NCBI RefSeq assembly: GCF_019145205.1
Contig: NZ_JAHSTT010000003.1
Coordinates: forward strand, 124,001-188,000
Direction of reading: 5' to 3'
Length of the DNA stretch: 64,000 bases
From: Pseudomonas khavaziana
GTDB lineage: Bacteria > Pseudomonadota > Gammaproteobacteria > Pseudomonadales > Pseudomonadaceae
Shown here: in pieces, positions 9,514 to 20,013 of the stretch
Position numbering within the stretch: position 1 is the stretch's first letter
Layout of the letters: every line of letters begins with the position of its first letter
The notes under the pieces: model-generated
The model's database searches: none
What the model was told of the DNA's origin: nothing
What the model saw: only the letters and a program-made list of their open reading frames with translations
Program-made: the position numbers and the translations under genes

Positions 9514-10289
9514 GCGTACACCTGCCGTTGGGAGAACACCTTGCCCAATACGTGCTCGCGGGTTTCGATAAAGCGCGGGTCGGACTTGATCGCCCGCGCC
9601 GACTCCCCGGCGGCATAGCGTTGGCCGAAATCCAGCTGCAGGCGTTCGACGATCTGGCCGGGGTTGGGTGCCAGCAGGATCAAGTCCGTGGCGAGGAACA
9701 CCGCTTCTTCAATGTCATGGGTAATCAGCAATACCGGCTTGGCGGTGCGCCGCCAGACTTGCAGCAGCAGCTCTTGCATCTGTTCGCGGGTGAAGGCATC
9801 CAGGGCGCCGAAGGGCTCGTCCATCAGCAATACCCGCGGGTCTGCCGCCAAGGCACGGGCCAGGCCGACGCGTTGCTTCTGGCCGCCGGAGAGTTGCCAG
9901 ATGCGGCGGCTGTCGAAACCGGCCAGGTCCACCAGGGCGAGCATTTCGCGGGCGCGAACTTCGCGCTGCGCCTTGGGCACGCCGGCCAGTTCGAGGCCGA
10001 AAGCCACATTGGCGAGCACGTCTTGCCAGGGCAGCAAGGCATCGTCCTGAAACACCACGCCGCGTTCGGCGCTGGGGCCTTTGACCGGCAAACCGTCAAG
10101 GGTGATGCGCCCGGCAGACGGTTCGACGAAACCGGCGATCAGGTTCAGCAGTGAAGTCTTGCCACTGCCGGACGGGCCGAGGGCGACCAGCAGTTGCTGG
10201 GGCCCGAGGTCCAGGGATATGTCAGACAGTACCGGTTCCGGGGCGCCTGGGTACTGTGCGCTGATGCGCTCCAGTTGTAGCAAGGCCAT
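9510..10289 (-). CDS. tauB: Taurine ABC transporter ATP-binding protein TauB
   Basis: ATPase of the taurine importer, 259 residues. It has Walker [12 protein letters not shown] near residue 38, the signature [10 protein letters not shown], Walker [13 protein letters not shown] and a switch histidine in LLITHDIEE. The ATG at 10289 is preceded by CAGGAG; the upstream TTG in frame is too close to that site. Substrate is inferred from linkage to tauD. Confidence 0.92.
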   Translation of the reverse strand: MALLQLERISAQYPGAPEPVLSDISLDLGPQQLLVALGPSGSGKTSLLNLIAGFVEPSAGRITLDGLPVKGPSAERGVVFQDDALLPWQDVLANVAFGLELAGVPKAQREVRAREMLALVDLAGFDSRRIWQLSGGQKQRVGLARALAADPRVLLMDEPFGALDAFTREQMQELLLQVWRRTAKPVLLITHDIEEAVFLATDLILLAPNPGQIVERLQLDFGQRYAAGESARAIKSDPRFIETREHVLGKVFSQRQVYA

Positions 10290-10306
10290 CGCGATCAACT
10301 CCTGAA

Positions 10307-11284
10307 TCAGTGGGTGATGAACTGGGCGCTGACGTAAGGGGCGTAGTCCGGCAGCACGGCGTCGACCTTGCCTTGTTCCTTGAGGAACGCAGCGGTGTCG
10401 GTGACGGCTTGGGTGGTCGGTGCGCCCAGCAGGGTGACCTGGTCAGCGGCCAGCGGGTAGACGTTGCCTTGCAGCAGCAAGGGGATATCGCTGGGCTTGG
10501 CGCCGGAGAGTTTCACCAGTTTGTCGACATTGCCTGTGTCGGCGAGCCAGGCTTGGGGGTCTTTGCGGTAGGCGGCGTAGGCATCCAGGGTGACCTTGGC
10601 GAAGGCGGTGACGATTTCCGGGTGCTTCTCGGCGAAGTCCTTGCGCACAATCCAGGCATCGAAAGTCGGCGCGCCGAACTTGGCCAGCTCGCCGGAGGTG
10701 ATCAGCACCTGGCCGTTTTCCTTGGCTACGCCCAGGGCGGGGTCCCACACGTAGGTGGCGTCGATATCACCGCGCTTCCAGGCGGCGATGATGGCCGGAG
10801 GGGCGAGGTTGAGGATGGTGACTTTGGCCGGGTCGATGTTCCAGTGTTTCAGCGCAGCCAGCAGGCTGTAGTGGCCGGTGGAAACGAAGGGCACGGCGAT
10901 CTTTTTGCCGATCAGGTCCTGGGGGCTGTTGATCCCCGAACCGTTACGCGCCACCAGTGCTTCGGCGCCGCCGATCTGGGTGGCGACCAGGAAGGTTTGC
11001 ACCGGCACCTTACGGGTTATCGCGGCGGTCAGCGGGCTGGAACCGAGATAGCCGATCTGCACGTCGCCGGAGGCGATGGCGGCAATGATGTCGGCGCCAT
11101 TGTCGAATTTGCGCCAGTCGATCTTGGCGTGGGTGGCTTTTTCATAGGCACCGTCAGCTTGGGCGACTTTGGCCGGGTCGACGGTGGTCTGGTACGCAAT
11201 GGTCACGTCTGCCGCCTGGGCAAACAGGCTGGCACCGGCCAGGGACAACGCGGCCAACAGGCGCAGAGGGGTCAGCAGTTTCAA
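10307..11284 (-). CDS. tauA: Taurine ABC transporter substrate-binding protein TauA
   Basis: Periplasmic taurine-binding protein, 325 residues, with a signal peptide ([20 protein letters not shown], cleavage after AQA). A TTG at 11284 is taken as start because GAGGAG lies about seven bases upstream; the frame further up has that site inside it. The segment [14 protein letters not shown] is typical of sulfonate-binding proteins. It is first gene of tauABCD, behind an AT-rich promoter region. Confidence 0.9.
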   Translation of the reverse strand: MKLLTPLRLLAALSLAGASLFAQAADVTIAYQTTVDPAKVAQADGAYEKATHAKIDWRKFDNGADIIAAIASGDVQIGYLGSSPLTAAITRKVPVQTFLVATQIGGAEALVARNGSGINSPQDLIGKKIAVPFVSTGHYSLLAALKHWNIDPAKVTILNLAPPAIIAAWKRGDIDATYVWDPALGVAKENGQVLITSGELAKFGAPTFDAWIVRKDFAEKHPEIVTAFAKVTLDAYAAYRKDPQAWLADTGNVDKLVKLSGAKPSDIPLLLQGNVYPLAADQVTLLGAPTTQAVTDTAAFLKEQGKVDAVLPDYAPYVSAQFITH

Positions 11285-11299
11285 GGGGAAGCTCCTCAA

Positions 11300-11390
11300 T
11301 CAGGCGGCCGAGGGTCGGCGTGTGAGGAGACTAAATGATCTAAGAATTCTAAAATAAATAACTTTTTCGAATTAGCTTATGAAGCAAATT
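11300..11390 (-). promoter_or_regulatory. AT-rich promoter region of tauABCD
   Basis: The block before tauA is strongly AT-rich (for example TTATTTATTTTAGAATTC) in a GC-rich neighbourhood. It resembles the leader before tcyJ. Sulfate-starvation control by CysB or a Cbl-like protein is expected for tau genes, but no precise site can be fixed by eye. Confidence 0.4.
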
Positions 11391-11408
11391 CTGCGCATGC
11401 GAGGGACC

Positions 11409-11499
11409 AATGTGGGAGGGGGCTTGCTCCCGATAGCGGAATGACAGTCACTGGATGATTGACTGAAAGACCGCCATCGGGGTGCAAGCCCCTCCCACA
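11409..11499. repeat. REPIN (group I, slightly diverged)
   Basis: Inverted GTGGGAGGGGGCTTGC arms; the right arm has changes (GGTGCAAGCCCCTCCCAC). It lies between tauA and the end of gshA. Confidence 0.88.
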
Positions 11500-11506
11500 C
11501 AAGCCA

Positions 11507-13090
11507 TCAGTTGCTGATGGCGAGGATACTGGCCTGGTACGACCCGACAAACACATCGAAATCGCCCACTTCGTTCTGCTCCAGCTCCGCCTGCTGTGCC
11601 AGCGACGTGCGGGCCTGTTCTTCGAAGCGCGCCTGCTCTTGGGCAGCCAACGGCTCGCTGCGGAAGTACTCGGCATGCACCTCGCTCTGATGCAGGGAGA
11701 ATTGCGCAAAACTCTCCTTGCGCTCGGCCATCGCCGCCAGCACCTGGGCCGACGGCGTCAGGGACGAATCCTTGACCTTGGCCAACTGGGCGTCCAGCGC
11801 CTCGCTGTGTTCGGTGATGCCGTGGCTCTCATCAAGCAAGGCCGCCAACGGAGCAATCTTCTCCAGCAATTCGGCAGCCCACTCCTTCATGTCCACTGCC
11901 TGGCCTTCACGTTGCAATTGCAGGCCCGGACGGCGACCTTCCTTGACCACGCTGAGGAAGTTGGACGTGGCATTGCCACATTCGTTATTGGCAAACAGCG
12001 GGCTGTCGTTCAACGCGCAGTACAGCAGGAACGCGTCGAGGAAACGCGACGCTGGCAGGTCGATACCCATCGGCAGGAACGGGTTGATATCCAGGCAGCG
12101 TACTTCGATGTACTGGATACCGCGGGCCATCAGCGCCTGGATCGGCCGCTCGCCGGTGTAGGTCACGCGCTTGGGGCGGATGTTGGAGTAGTACTCGTTT
12201 TCGATCTGCAGGATGTTGGTGTTGAGTTGCACCCACTCACCATCCTTGTGCGTGCCGACTTCGACGTATGGCGCGTAGGGTGTTGCCACCGCTTCGCGCA
12301 GGCTGTCGGTGTAGCTGGCCAAATCGTTGTAGCACGGCGTCAGGCCGGCCTGGGCGTTGCTCTGGTAACCCAGGTCGCTCATGCGCAGGCTGGTGGCGTA
12401 GGGCAGGTACAGGGTCTCGGCGTCGAGCACTTCCAGCTGGTGCGAACGCCCGCGCAGGAAGCCGGCGTCCAGGGCCGGCGAGGCACCGAACAGGTACATC
12501 AGCAGCCAGCTGTAGCGGCGGAAATTGCGGATCAGCGCGATGTAGGCCGTGGACTGGTAGTCGCGGTCGGTGCCGACAAATCCTTCGGCTTCCTTGAGCA
12601 GCGGCCACAGCTGTTCCGGCAGGGAAAAGTTGTAGTGGATGCCGGCAATGCACTGCATGGTCTTGCCGTATCGCAGGGCCAGGCCCTTGCGGTACACGTA
12701 CTTGAGCTGGCCGATATTGGAGGTGCCGTAGTAGGCAATCGGAATATCTTCCTCGGCCGGCAACGGGCACGGCATCGAGGGGCTCCACAGGTACTCGTTG
12801 CCCAGCTTGCTATAGGCAAAGCGATGGATCTTGTCCAGGCTGCCCAGGGTATCGGCCGGGTCGGGCAGGGCTGGGGTGATGAACTCCAGCAGCGATTCCG
12901 AGTAATCGGTGGTGATCTGTTCGTTGGTCAACGCAGCGCCCAGGGCTTCAGGGTGCGGCGTTTGCGCCAGGCGACCCTCGCTGGTGACACGCAGGCATTC
13001 ACGCTCGATGCCGTGCAAGCACTGCTCTAGCAGGGAGAGGTGTTCGCGCTTGCCGAGCAGGGCCAGGCGGCGGTTGAGAAGTTCGCTCAA
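11507..13090 (-). CDS. gshA: Glutamate--cysteine ligase
   Basis: First enzyme of glutathione synthesis, joining glutamate and cysteine with ATP. The product has 527 residues, the usual length of the gammaproteobacterial class 1 enzyme. The N-terminal segment GIERECLRV and the glutamate-binding region [13 protein letters not shown] are typical. The start is a TTG at 13090, with GAAGGA about seven bases upstream; the in-frame GTG further up would overlap that ribosome site. A TTG start may keep expression low. Neighbours match the order known in other pseudomonads. Confidence 0.93.
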   Translation of the reverse strand: MSELLNRRLALLGKREHLSLLEQCLHGIERECLRVTSEGRLAQTPHPEALGAALTNEQITTDYSESLLEFITPALPDPADTLGSLDKIHRFAYSKLGNEYLWSPSMPCPLPAEEDIPIAYYGTSNIGQLKYVYRKGLALRYGKTMQCIAGIHYNFSLPEQLWPLLKEAEGFVGTDRDYQSTAYIALIRNFRRYSWLLMYLFGASPALDAGFLRGRSHQLEVLDAETLYLPYATSLRMSDLGYQSNAQAGLTPCYNDLASYTDSLREAVATPYAPYVEVGTHKDGEWVQLNTNILQIENEYYSNIRPKRVTYTGERPIQALMARGIQYIEVRCLDINPFLPMGIDLPASRFLDAFLLYCALNDSPLFANNECGNATSNFLSVVKEGRRPGLQLQREGQAVDMKEWAAELLEKIAPLAALLDESHGITEHSEALDAQLAKVKDSSLTPSAQVLAAMAERKESFAQFSLHQSEVHAEYFRSEPLAAQEQARFEEQARTSLAQQAELEQNEVGDFDVFVGSYQASILAISN

Positions 13091-13304
13091 GTTGGATTCC
13101 TTCACGCGTCAGTCGCCCCAATATGGGGGTGGGCAGGACGGTCTACAAGGGTGAAGTTGAAACTGGCGTGATCGCCTGGTTCTGAGTCGATTTAACCCGC
13201 TCTGAATATGCCTACTTCACTCAATGAATTGGGCTACAGCGCAGCGAGAAAATTCCGACGCTGTTATCGCAGCGCCGAAATTAACTCAAATCGGGGGTGG
13301 GGAG

Positions 13305-13688
13305 CTATAGGACAGCGAAGGTGCCCTGCGCTTTTGCGACAAGTCTTTCGCCTTGGTACACGTCGGCTTCGACCACCAGGGTGCGCCGCCCGGCGTGGAT
13401 CACCCGGCTGGTGCACAGCACCTCACCGTCTTCCACGGCACGAATATAGTTGATCTTGCATTCGATGGTGGCGCTCTGCTGGTCGAACCCATGGGCGCTG
13501 GAACAGGCCAGGCCCATCGTAATGTCCACCAGGCTGAAAATCGCCCCGCCATGGAGCTTGCCTGCGCGGTTGCGCAGGTGTGGCTCCAGGGCCAGGGCCA
13601 CCTCGGCAACGCCCTCATCCAGGCGTTGCAGGCGGCAGCCGATCAGTTCGCTGAACGCGCTCTGGGTCAAACCGGCCGGGATTTGCAT
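13305..13688 (-). CDS. PaaI-family hotdog-fold thioesterase
   Basis: Small acyl-CoA thioesterase-like protein, 127 residues. The hotdog-fold signature KLHGGAIFSLVDITMG is near residue 44, with the catalytic acidic residue in the same helix. Its start overlaps the tex stop (TGATG), so the two are co-translated. The true thioester substrate is unknown. A roughly 210-base gap without a recognisable gene separates it from gshA. Confidence 0.85.
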   Translation of the reverse strand: MQIPAGLTQSAFSELIGCRLQRLDEGVAEVALALEPHLRNRAGKLHGGAIFSLVDITMGLACSSAHGFDQQSATIECKINYIRAVEDGEVLCTSRVIHAGRRTLVVEADVYQGERLVAKAQGTFAVL

Positions 13689-16012
13689 CAGCGTTTCTTC
13701 AACTGTTTGGCGTTGGCGAACAGCGATGCCATGGCATTGTTGCTCGGCGCGGCCGTTGCGGTTTCCTTGCGCGGCGCGTTGTTCTGCGACTGGCGCGGTG
13801 CCGAGCCCGGACGCGCTCCGCGGGCACCGTCGATTTTCTCGCCAGGGGTATCGCTCATGCGCATCGACAGGCCGACGCGCTTGCGCGGGATGTCGACTTC
13901 CATGACCTTGACCTTGACCACATCGCCGGCTTTCACCGCTTCGCGTGGGTCCTTGATGAATTTCTCCGAAAGCGCGGAGATGTGCACCAAGCCGTCCTGA
14001 TGCACACCGATATCCACAAACGCGCCGAAGTTGGTCACGTTGGTCACCACGCCTTCGAGGATCATGCCCGGTTGCAGGTCCTTGAGGTCTTCGACGCCGT
14101 CCTGGAACTCAGCGGTCTTGAACTCGGGGCGCGGGTCGCGGCCAGGTTTTTCCAGCTCTTGCAGGATGTCGGTGATGGTCGGCACGCCAAAGGTTTCGTC
14201 GGTGTACTTCTTCGGGTCCAAGCGCTTGAGGAACGCGGCATCACCGATCAATGACCGGATATCGCGATCGGTCTCGGCGGCAATACGCTGCACCAGCGGG
14301 TAGGCTTCCGGGTGAACTGCGGAGGCATCCAGCGGGTTGTCGCCATTCATCACGCGCAGGAAGCCGGCAGCCTGTTCGAAGGTTTTTTCACCCAGGCGTG
14401 CGACCTTTTTCAGCGCGGCGCGGGTTTTGAACGCGCCGTTCTCGTCACGGTGGCTGACGATGTTCTGCGCCAGGGTTGCGTTGAGGCCGGAAATGCGCGC
14501 CAGCAGCGCCACGGACGCGGTGTTCACATCCACGCCCACGGCGTTTACGCAGTCTTCCACCACCGCATCCAGGCCGCGTGCCAGTTTCAGCTGTGATACG
14601 TCGTGCTGGTACTGGCCGACACCGATGGATTTAGGATCGATCTTCACCAGTTCGGCCAGCGGGTCTTGCAGGCGGCGGGCGATGGACACCGCGCCACGGA
14701 TCGACACGTCGAGGTCCGGGAATTCCTTGGAGGCCAGCTCCGACGCTGAGTACACCGAAGCGCCTGCCTCGGAAACCATGACCTTGGTCATCTTCATGGC
14801 TGGGTATTTCTTGATCAGTTCGGCGGCCAGCTTGTCGGTTTCACGGCTGGCGGTGCCGTTACCGATGGCGATCAGGTCCACCGCGTGCTTGGCGCACAGG
14901 GCGGCAAGGATCGCCAGGGTCTGGTCCCATTTGTTGTGTGGCACGTGGGGGTACACGGTGGCGTGGTCAAGCAACTTGCCGGTGGCGTCGACCACGGCGA
15001 CCTTGCAACCGGTACGCAGGCCCGGGTCAAGGCCCAGGGTGGCACGCGGGCCGGCCGGTGCGGCCAGCAGCAGGTCGTGCAGGTTGTGGGCGAACACGTT
15101 GATCGCCTCGGTTTCGGCGCCGTCGCGCAATTCGCCGAGCAGGTCGGTTTCCAGGTGAGTGTAGAGCTTGACCTTCCAGGTCCAGCGCACGACTTCACCG
15201 AGCCACTTGTCCGCAGGACGGTTCTGATTCTGGATGCCGAATTGTTGAGCGATCATGCCTTCGCACGGGTGCATGGCGCCCGGTAGCTCGTCGCCGACTT
15301 TCAGTGAGGAGCTGAGAATACCTTCGTTGCGACCGCGGAAAATCGCCAGGGCGCGGTGGGACGGCATGCTTTTGAGCGGCTCGTCGTGCTCGAAGTAGTC
15401 GCGGAATTTGGCGCCTTCTTCCTCTTTGCCGGCGATGACGCGGGCGCTGAGGATGGCTTCCTGCTTCAGGTAGGTACGCAGTTTTTCCAAGAGGCTGGCG
15501 TTTTCGGCGAAGCGCTCCATCAGGATGTACTTGGCGCCTTCAAGGGCGGCCTTGATGTCGGGGACGCCTTTTTCAGCGTCGGTGAAGCGGGCGGCTTCGC
15601 TTTCCGGCGTCAGCGACGGATCGTTGAACAGGCCATCAGCCAGATCGCCCAGGCCGGCTTCGAGGGCTATCTGACCCTTTGTACGACGTTTCTGTTTATA
15701 CGGCAGGTAAAGGTCTTCTAGGCGGGTCTTGGTGTCCGCCAGCTTGATGTCGCGTTCCAGTTGAGGGGTCAACTTGCCCTGTTCCTCGATGCTGGCGAGG
15801 ATGCTGATACGCCGTTCGTCGAGTTCTCGCAGGTAGCGCAGGCGCTCTTCCAGGTGCCGCAGTTGGGTATCGTCGAGGCTGCCGGTCACTTCTTTTCGGT
15901 AACGGGCGATGAAAGGCACCGTGGAGCCCTCATCCAGTAGAGCGACGGCCGCCTCGACCTGTTGTGGGCGTACACCGAGTTCCTCGGCAATGCGGCTGTT
16001 GATGCTGTCCAT
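13688..16012 (-). CDS. tex: RNA-binding transcriptional accessory protein Tex
   Basis: Conserved nucleic-acid-binding protein that affects transcription and RNA turnover, 774 residues. It has a Tex-like helical N-terminus, a YqgF-type RNase H-like domain mid-protein ([20 protein letters not shown]), helix-hairpin-helix repeats ([19 protein letters not shown]), and a C-terminal S1 domain ([20 protein letters not shown]). The ATG at 16012 is used because the longer frame adds sequence with no family match. The C-terminal tail is basic and low-complexity. Confidence 0.95.
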   Translation of the reverse strand: MDSINSRIAEELGVRPQQVEAAVALLDEGSTVPFIARYRKEVTGSLDDTQLRHLEERLRYLRELDERRISILASIEEQGKLTPQLERDIKLADTKTRLEDLYLPYKQKRRTKGQIALEAGLGDLADGLFNDPSLTPESEAARFTDAEKGVPDIKAALEGAKYILMERFAENASLLEKLRTYLKQEAILSARVIAGKEEEGAKFRDYFEHDEPLKSMPSHRALAIFRGRNEGILSSSLKVGDELPGAMHPCEGMIAQQFGIQNQNRPADKWLGEVVRWTWKVKLYTHLETDLLGELRDGAETEAINVFAHNLHDLLLAAPAGPRATLGLDPGLRTGCKVAVVDATGKLLDHATVYPHVPHNKWDQTLAILAALCAKHAVDLIAIGNGTASRETDKLAAELIKKYPAMKMTKVMVSEAGASVYSASELASKEFPDLDVSIRGAVSIARRLQDPLAELVKIDPKSIGVGQYQHDVSQLKLARGLDAVVEDCVNAVGVDVNTASVALLARISGLNATLAQNIVSHRDENGAFKTRAALKKVARLGEKTFEQAAGFLRVMNGDNPLDASAVHPEAYPLVQRIAAETDRDIRSLIGDAAFLKRLDPKKYTDETFGVPTITDILQELEKPGRDPRPEFKTAEFQDGVEDLKDLQPGMILEGVVTNVTNFGAFVDIGVHQDGLVHISALSEKFIKDPREAVKAGDVVKVKVMEVDIPRKRVGLSMRMSDTPGEKIDGARGARPGSAPRQSQNNAPRKETATAAPSNNAMASLFANAKQLKKR

Positions 16013-16368
16013 AAAACCACCTGAAATTCTTAAAATCAGCTCGCCGGCCCGTAAAACAAGGCCCGGCAAGACTGGTTGAGCGGCCCGACTGGCGCCGCTG
16101 CCTGGGTCAAGAGGCTGTCTGTTGACCCTCGAAATCGAAAAAATCACGACAAGCGGGAAAAAAAAGCCCGGCAGCAAACGGTAACGATCTGACGTTGCCC
16201 TGCACGGAGGCGCCGCATTATAACCAGCGTTCTGCCCTTGGGGGGTACTGCGCCGGAGGTTGTAGGGCGTGGGTTCGCTGGCAGTAGATGAAAAATCTGC
16301 TAACAATGCACACGGTGCGTATAACGGCAGCTACGCCATAATGCGCGCCGAGATAAGAGGAGCATCCA
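16013..16368. other. Intergenic region between tex and ompR
   Basis: Divergent control region of about 350 bases with no credible gene. It should hold the promoters of tex (leftward) and ompR (rightward). CATAAT at about 16337 is a candidate -10 for ompR, and AGGAG stands just before the ompR ATG. Confidence 0.5.
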
Positions 16369-17109
16369 ATGAGCAGCACCGCACAAACTGCTGAAGGCGA
16401 AAAAATTCTCATCGTTGATGACGATCCGGGGCTGAGCAGCCTGCTGGAGCGGTTCTTCAACTCCAAGGGCTACCGTGCCCGCGCGGTGCCGAACACCGAG
16501 CAGATGGATCGCCTGCTGGGGCGTGAAGTGTTCAACCTGGTCGTACTCGACCTGATGTTGCCCGGCGAAGACGGCCTCACAGCCTGCAAGCGCCTGCGCG
16601 GTGCCAACAACCTGATTCCGATCATCATGCTCACCGCCAAGGGCGATGAGCTAAGTCGTATCAAGGGCCTTGAACTGGGCGCTGACGACTACCTGGCCAA
16701 GCCGTTCAACCCTGACGAGCTGATGGCGCGGGTCAAGGCTGTATTGCGTCGCCAGGCAGCACCTGTGCCGGGTGCGCCGGGTAGCGAAGACGAAAGTGTC
16801 ACCTTTGGCGACTACGAGCTGTCCCTGGCCACCCGTGAGCTCAAGCGCGGCGAAGAAGTGCACATGCTCACCACCGGCGAATTCGCGGTGCTCAAGGCCT
16901 TGGTGATGAACGCTCGCCAGCCCCTGACTCGTGACAAGCTGATGAACCTGGCTCGTGGCCGGGAGTGGGACGCTCTGGAGCGCTCCATCGATGTGCAGAT
17001 TTCCCGGCTGCGCCGGATGATCGAGCCGGACCCGTCCAAGCCGCGGTACATCCAGACGGTGTGGGGTGTGGGTTATGTGTTCGTGCCGGATGGCACCGCT
17101 ACCAAGTGA
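16369..17109 (+). CDS. ompR: Response regulator OmpR (AmgR)
   Basis: Two-component response regulator, 246 residues. The receiver domain spans residues 13-125, with acidic pocket DDD at 17-19, phospho-acceptor D61 in VVLDLMLPGED and the conserved lysine in LAKPFNPDEL. The C-terminal winged helix ends with IQTVWGVGYVF, typical of the OmpR class. AGGAG precedes the ATG. It is followed by envZ; in P. aeruginosa the equivalent pair AmgRS governs envelope-stress and aminoglycoside tolerance. Confidence 0.95.
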   Translation: MSSTAQTAEGEKILIVDDDPGLSSLLERFFNSKGYRARAVPNTEQMDRLLGREVFNLVVLDLMLPGEDGLTACKRLRGANNLIPIIMLTAKGDELSRIKGLELGADDYLAKPFNPDELMARVKAVLRRQAAPVPGAPGSEDESVTFGDYELSLATRELKRGEEVHMLTTGEFAVLKALVMNARQPLTRDKLMNLARGREWDALERSIDVQISRLRRMIEPDPSKPRYIQTVWGVGYVFVPDGTATK

Positions 17110-17226
17110 CCGATGATTTGCAGGGGCGGGTATCCTGACGTTTGACTCCATGAGGGTCGACGGGATGCCCGGCGTCTGCAATTCTGCGAGCGCCGTTCGT
17201 TCCTGCAAGGTGTGCAGCTTTCATCT

Positions 17227-18540
17227 ATGAAAACCCCGCTGTGGTTCCCGCAAAGTTTCTTTTCCCGCACCCTTTGGCTGGTGCTGATCGTCGTTCTGTT
17301 TTCCAAGGCGCTTACGCTGGTTTATCTGTTGATGAACGAAGACGTGCTGGTGGATCGGCAGTACAGCCATGGCGTCGCCCTGACGTTGCGTGGTTATTGG
17401 GCTGTAGACCCTGAGAACCGGGAAAAAGTGGCCAAGGCGTCGACCTTGACCCGGGTTGATGGGGCCGGCGTGCCGGAAGGCGAGCAACATTGGCCTTACA
17501 GCGAGATCTACCAGCGCCAGATGCAGGCCGAACTGGGAGCCGACACCGAGGTGCGCCTGCGTATGCATGTTTCGCCTGCACTGTGGGTACGAGCGCCGAG
17601 CCTGGGGGATGCCTGGATCAAGGTTCCGCTGTACCCGCATCCGCTGCGTGGGCAGAAAATCTGGAACGTGCTGGGGTGGTTCCTGGCCATTGGCTTGCTT
17701 TCGACGGCGTCCGCGTGGATTTTCGTCCGTCAGCTCAACCAACCCCTCAAGCGTCTGGTATTTGCCGCCCGCCAGTTAGGCCAGGGGCGCAGCGTGCGCC
17801 TGCCGGTCAGCGACACGCCCAGTGAAATGACCGAGGTGTACGGCGCCTTCAACCAGATGGCGGAAGATGTCGAACAGGCTGGGCGTGAACGCGAGCTGAT
17901 GCTGGCGGGGGTGTCCCATGATTTGCGTACGCCGTTGACGCGACTGCGCTTGTCCCTGGAGTTGATGGGCGACCATACCGACCTGACCGATGACATGGTC
18001 CGTGACATCGAGGACATGGACGCCATCCTCGACCAGTTCCTGGCGTTTATTCGCGATGGGCGTGATGAGGTGGTGGAAGAAGTCGACCTGACGGACCTGG
18101 TGCGCGAGGTGGTTGCGCCCTATAACCAGAACGGCGAGCAGGTGCGTATGCGCCTGGAGCCGATCCAGCCATTCGCATTGCGCCGGGTGTCGATGAAGCG
18201 CCTGCTGAACAACCTGATCGGCAATGCCTTGCATCATGCCGGTTCCGATGTGGAAGTGGCGGCATATGTCTCTGGTGACAGTACTGCCCCTTACGTAGTG
18301 CTGAGTGTGATGGACCGGGGCGCGGGGATCGACCCTGCCGAGCTTGAGGGCATCTTCAACCCCTTCACTCGCGGCGACCGAGCCCGGGGCGGCAAGGGCA
18401 CGGGCTTGGGCCTGGCGATTGTGCGGCGAATTGCCTCGATGCATGGCGGCAATGTTGAGTTGCGCAACCGGGAAGAGGGCGGGTTGGAGGCGCGGGTGCG
18501 CTTGCCGCTTGGGCTGATGTTGCCTAGAGATGCGGTCTGA
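17227..18540 (+). CDS. envZ: Sensor histidine kinase EnvZ (AmgS)
   Basis: Membrane sensor kinase partner of OmpR, 437 residues. There are two membrane spans (about residues 15-40 and 145-165) around a periplasmic loop, then a HAMP domain, the H-box with H231 (GVSHDLRTPLTRLRL), and an ATPase domain with N-box NNLIGNALHHA and G-boxes GAGID and GKGTGLGLAIV. The ATG at 17227 is used; a strong ribosome site is not obvious. The short REP hairpin just after it can end the transcript. Confidence 0.93.
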   Translation: MKTPLWFPQSFFSRTLWLVLIVVLFSKALTLVYLLMNEDVLVDRQYSHGVALTLRGYWAVDPENREKVAKASTLTRVDGAGVPEGEQHWPYSEIYQRQMQAELGADTEVRLRMHVSPALWVRAPSLGDAWIKVPLYPHPLRGQKIWNVLGWFLAIGLLSTASAWIFVRQLNQPLKRLVFAARQLGQGRSVRLPVSDTPSEMTEVYGAFNQMAEDVEQAGRERELMLAGVSHDLRTPLTRLRLSLELMGDHTDLTDDMVRDIEDMDAILDQFLAFIRDGRDEVVEEVDLTDLVREVVAPYNQNGEQVRMRLEPIQPFALRRVSMKRLLNNLIGNALHHAGSDVEVAAYVSGDSTAPYVVLSVMDRGAGIDPAELEGIFNPFTRGDRARGGKGTGLGLAIVRRIASMHGGNVELRNREEGGLEARVRLPLGLMLPRDAV

Positions 18541-18556
18541 CTGGTGACATAAATCA

Positions 18557-18587
18557 AATGTGGGAGGGGCAAGCCCCCTCCCACATT
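18557..18587. repeat. Short REP hairpin (collapsed REPIN)
   Basis: Outer arms AATGTGGGAGGG and CCCTCCCACATT with only a few bases between, as if the inner part of a REPIN had been lost. It lies between the convergent genes envZ and rimK. Confidence 0.85.
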
Positions 18588-18615
18588 GGTTTTATGTCGG
18601 GCCTAAAATAGGTTT

Positions 18616-19521
18616 TCAACCTTTGCCCTTGGTCCGAGTCATATTCGGCCCGCCGTTCTTCTCCAGATGCTGAATGATGATCCCTGCCACATCCTTGCCG
18701 GTGGTGGTCTCAATCCCTTCCAGGCCCGGCGATGAGTTCACCTCCATCACCAGAGGACCATGGTTGGAACGCAGGATATCCACTCCCGCTACACTCAAAC
18801 CCATCACCTTGGCTGCCCGGAGCGCAGTCATGCGTTCTTCCGGAGTGATCTTGATCAGGCTGGCGCTGCCGCCACGGTGCAGGTTGGAGCGGAATTCACC
18901 GGGCTTGGCCTGGCGCTTCATTGCCGCAATCACCTTGTCGCCCACCACGAAGCAGCGGATATCCGCACCACCGGCTTCCTTGATGTATTCCTGCACCATG
19001 ATGTTCTGCTTGAGGCCCATGAATGCCTCGATCACCGACTCCGCTGCCGTTGCGGTTTCACACAGCACCACGCCAATGCCCTGGGTGCCCTCCAGCACCT
19101 TGATCACCAACGGCGCGCCATTGACCATCTCGATGAGGTCGGGGATGTCATCCGGCGAGTGGGCAAACCCGGTCACCGGCAGGCCGATGCCCCGGCGCGA
19201 CAGCAGTTGCAGCGAACGCAGTTTGTCTCGCGAACGTGCAATAGCCACGGATTCATTCAGGGGAAATACCCCCATCATTTCAAACTGGCGCAATACCGCG
19301 CAGCCATAAAACGTCACCGAGGCGCCGATACGCGGGATCACCGCATCGAAGCCTTCCAGGGGTTTGCCCCGGTAGTGAATCTGCGGTTTGTGGCTGGCAA
19401 TGTTCATGTAGGCACGCAACGTGTCGATCACCACCATTTCATGGCCACGTTCGGTGCCGGCCTCGACCAGGCGGCGGGTGGAATACAGACGCGGGTTTCG
19501 CGACAGCACAGCAATCTTCAT
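18616..19521 (-). CDS. rimK: Ribosomal protein S6--L-glutamate ligase RimK
   Basis: ATP-grasp enzyme that adds glutamate residues to the C-terminus of ribosomal protein S6, 301 residues. The ATP-grasp core shows [13 protein letters not shown] and the metal-binding end [20 protein letters not shown]. It is third gene of the rimABK operon; its ATG overlaps the rimB stop by four bases. From work on P. fluorescens RimABK, RimK activity is tuned by RimA, RimB and cyclic-di-GMP, altering the proteome. Confidence 0.94.
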   Translation of the reverse strand: MKIAVLSRNPRLYSTRRLVEAGTERGHEMVVIDTLRAYMNIASHKPQIHYRGKPLEGFDAVIPRIGASVTFYGCAVLRQFEMMGVFPLNESVAIARSRDKLRSLQLLSRRGIGLPVTGFAHSPDDIPDLIEMVNGAPLVIKVLEGTQGIGVVLCETATAAESVIEAFMGLKQNIMVQEYIKEAGGADIRCFVVGDKVIAAMKRQAKPGEFRSNLHRGGSASLIKITPEERMTALRAAKVMGLSVAGVDILRSNHGPLVMEVNSSPGLEGIETTTGKDVAGIIIQHLEKNGGPNMTRTKGKG

Positions 19522-20000
19522 GCAGCACCTGGGGCAGAAATAGTGGAGACCGGGAACACCGGCTTGTCTTGAACGTACTTGACGCCGGGGCTGACCACCA
19601 ATTGGCCGTCAATCAAGGCTTTGGAACCGAGCAGCAGGCGATAGCGCATGGCCTTGCGGCAGGCGAGGGTGAACTCCACCCGCCACACCCGGTCGCCCAG
19701 CGCCAGGGTGGTACTGATCACGTAGCGCACCTGCGCATGACCGTTGGAGCTCTTGATGGTTTTCATCGTCATCAGGGGCGCTTCGCAGCGGCGGTGACGC
19801 AACTGCACCACGCTGCCAAGGTGTGCGGTAAAGCGCACCCACTGTTCACCGTCGCGCTCAAAGGGCTCGATATCGGTGGCGTGCAGGCTTGAGGTGCTGG
19901 CACCGGTGTCGATCTTTGCGCGCAGGCCCGCCACTCCCAGGTCGGGTAGTGCCACCCACTCACGCAGACCCACAACGGTCAAATGGTCAAATGTCTTCAA
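19518..20000 (-). CDS. rimB: Retropepsin-like protease RimB
   Basis: Small aspartic-protease-like protein (often named ATP-dependent zinc protease), 160 residues. The retropepsin motif is at residue 31 ([14 protein letters not shown]). The start is a TTG at 20000, with no strong ribosome site seen, so the exact start is uncertain. It sits between rimA and rimK. In the RimABK model it acts on the glutamate tails of S6 or modulates RimK. Confidence 0.88.
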   Translation of the reverse strand: MKTFDHLTVVGLREWVALPDLGVAGLRAKIDTGASTSSLHATDIEPFERDGEQWVRFTAHLGSVVQLRHRRCEAPLMTMKTIKSSNGHAQVRYVISTTLALGDRVWRVEFTLACRKAMRYRLLLGSKALIDGQLVVSPGVKYVQDKPVFPVSTISAPGAA

Positions 20001-20013
20001 TATGGGTAACCGG

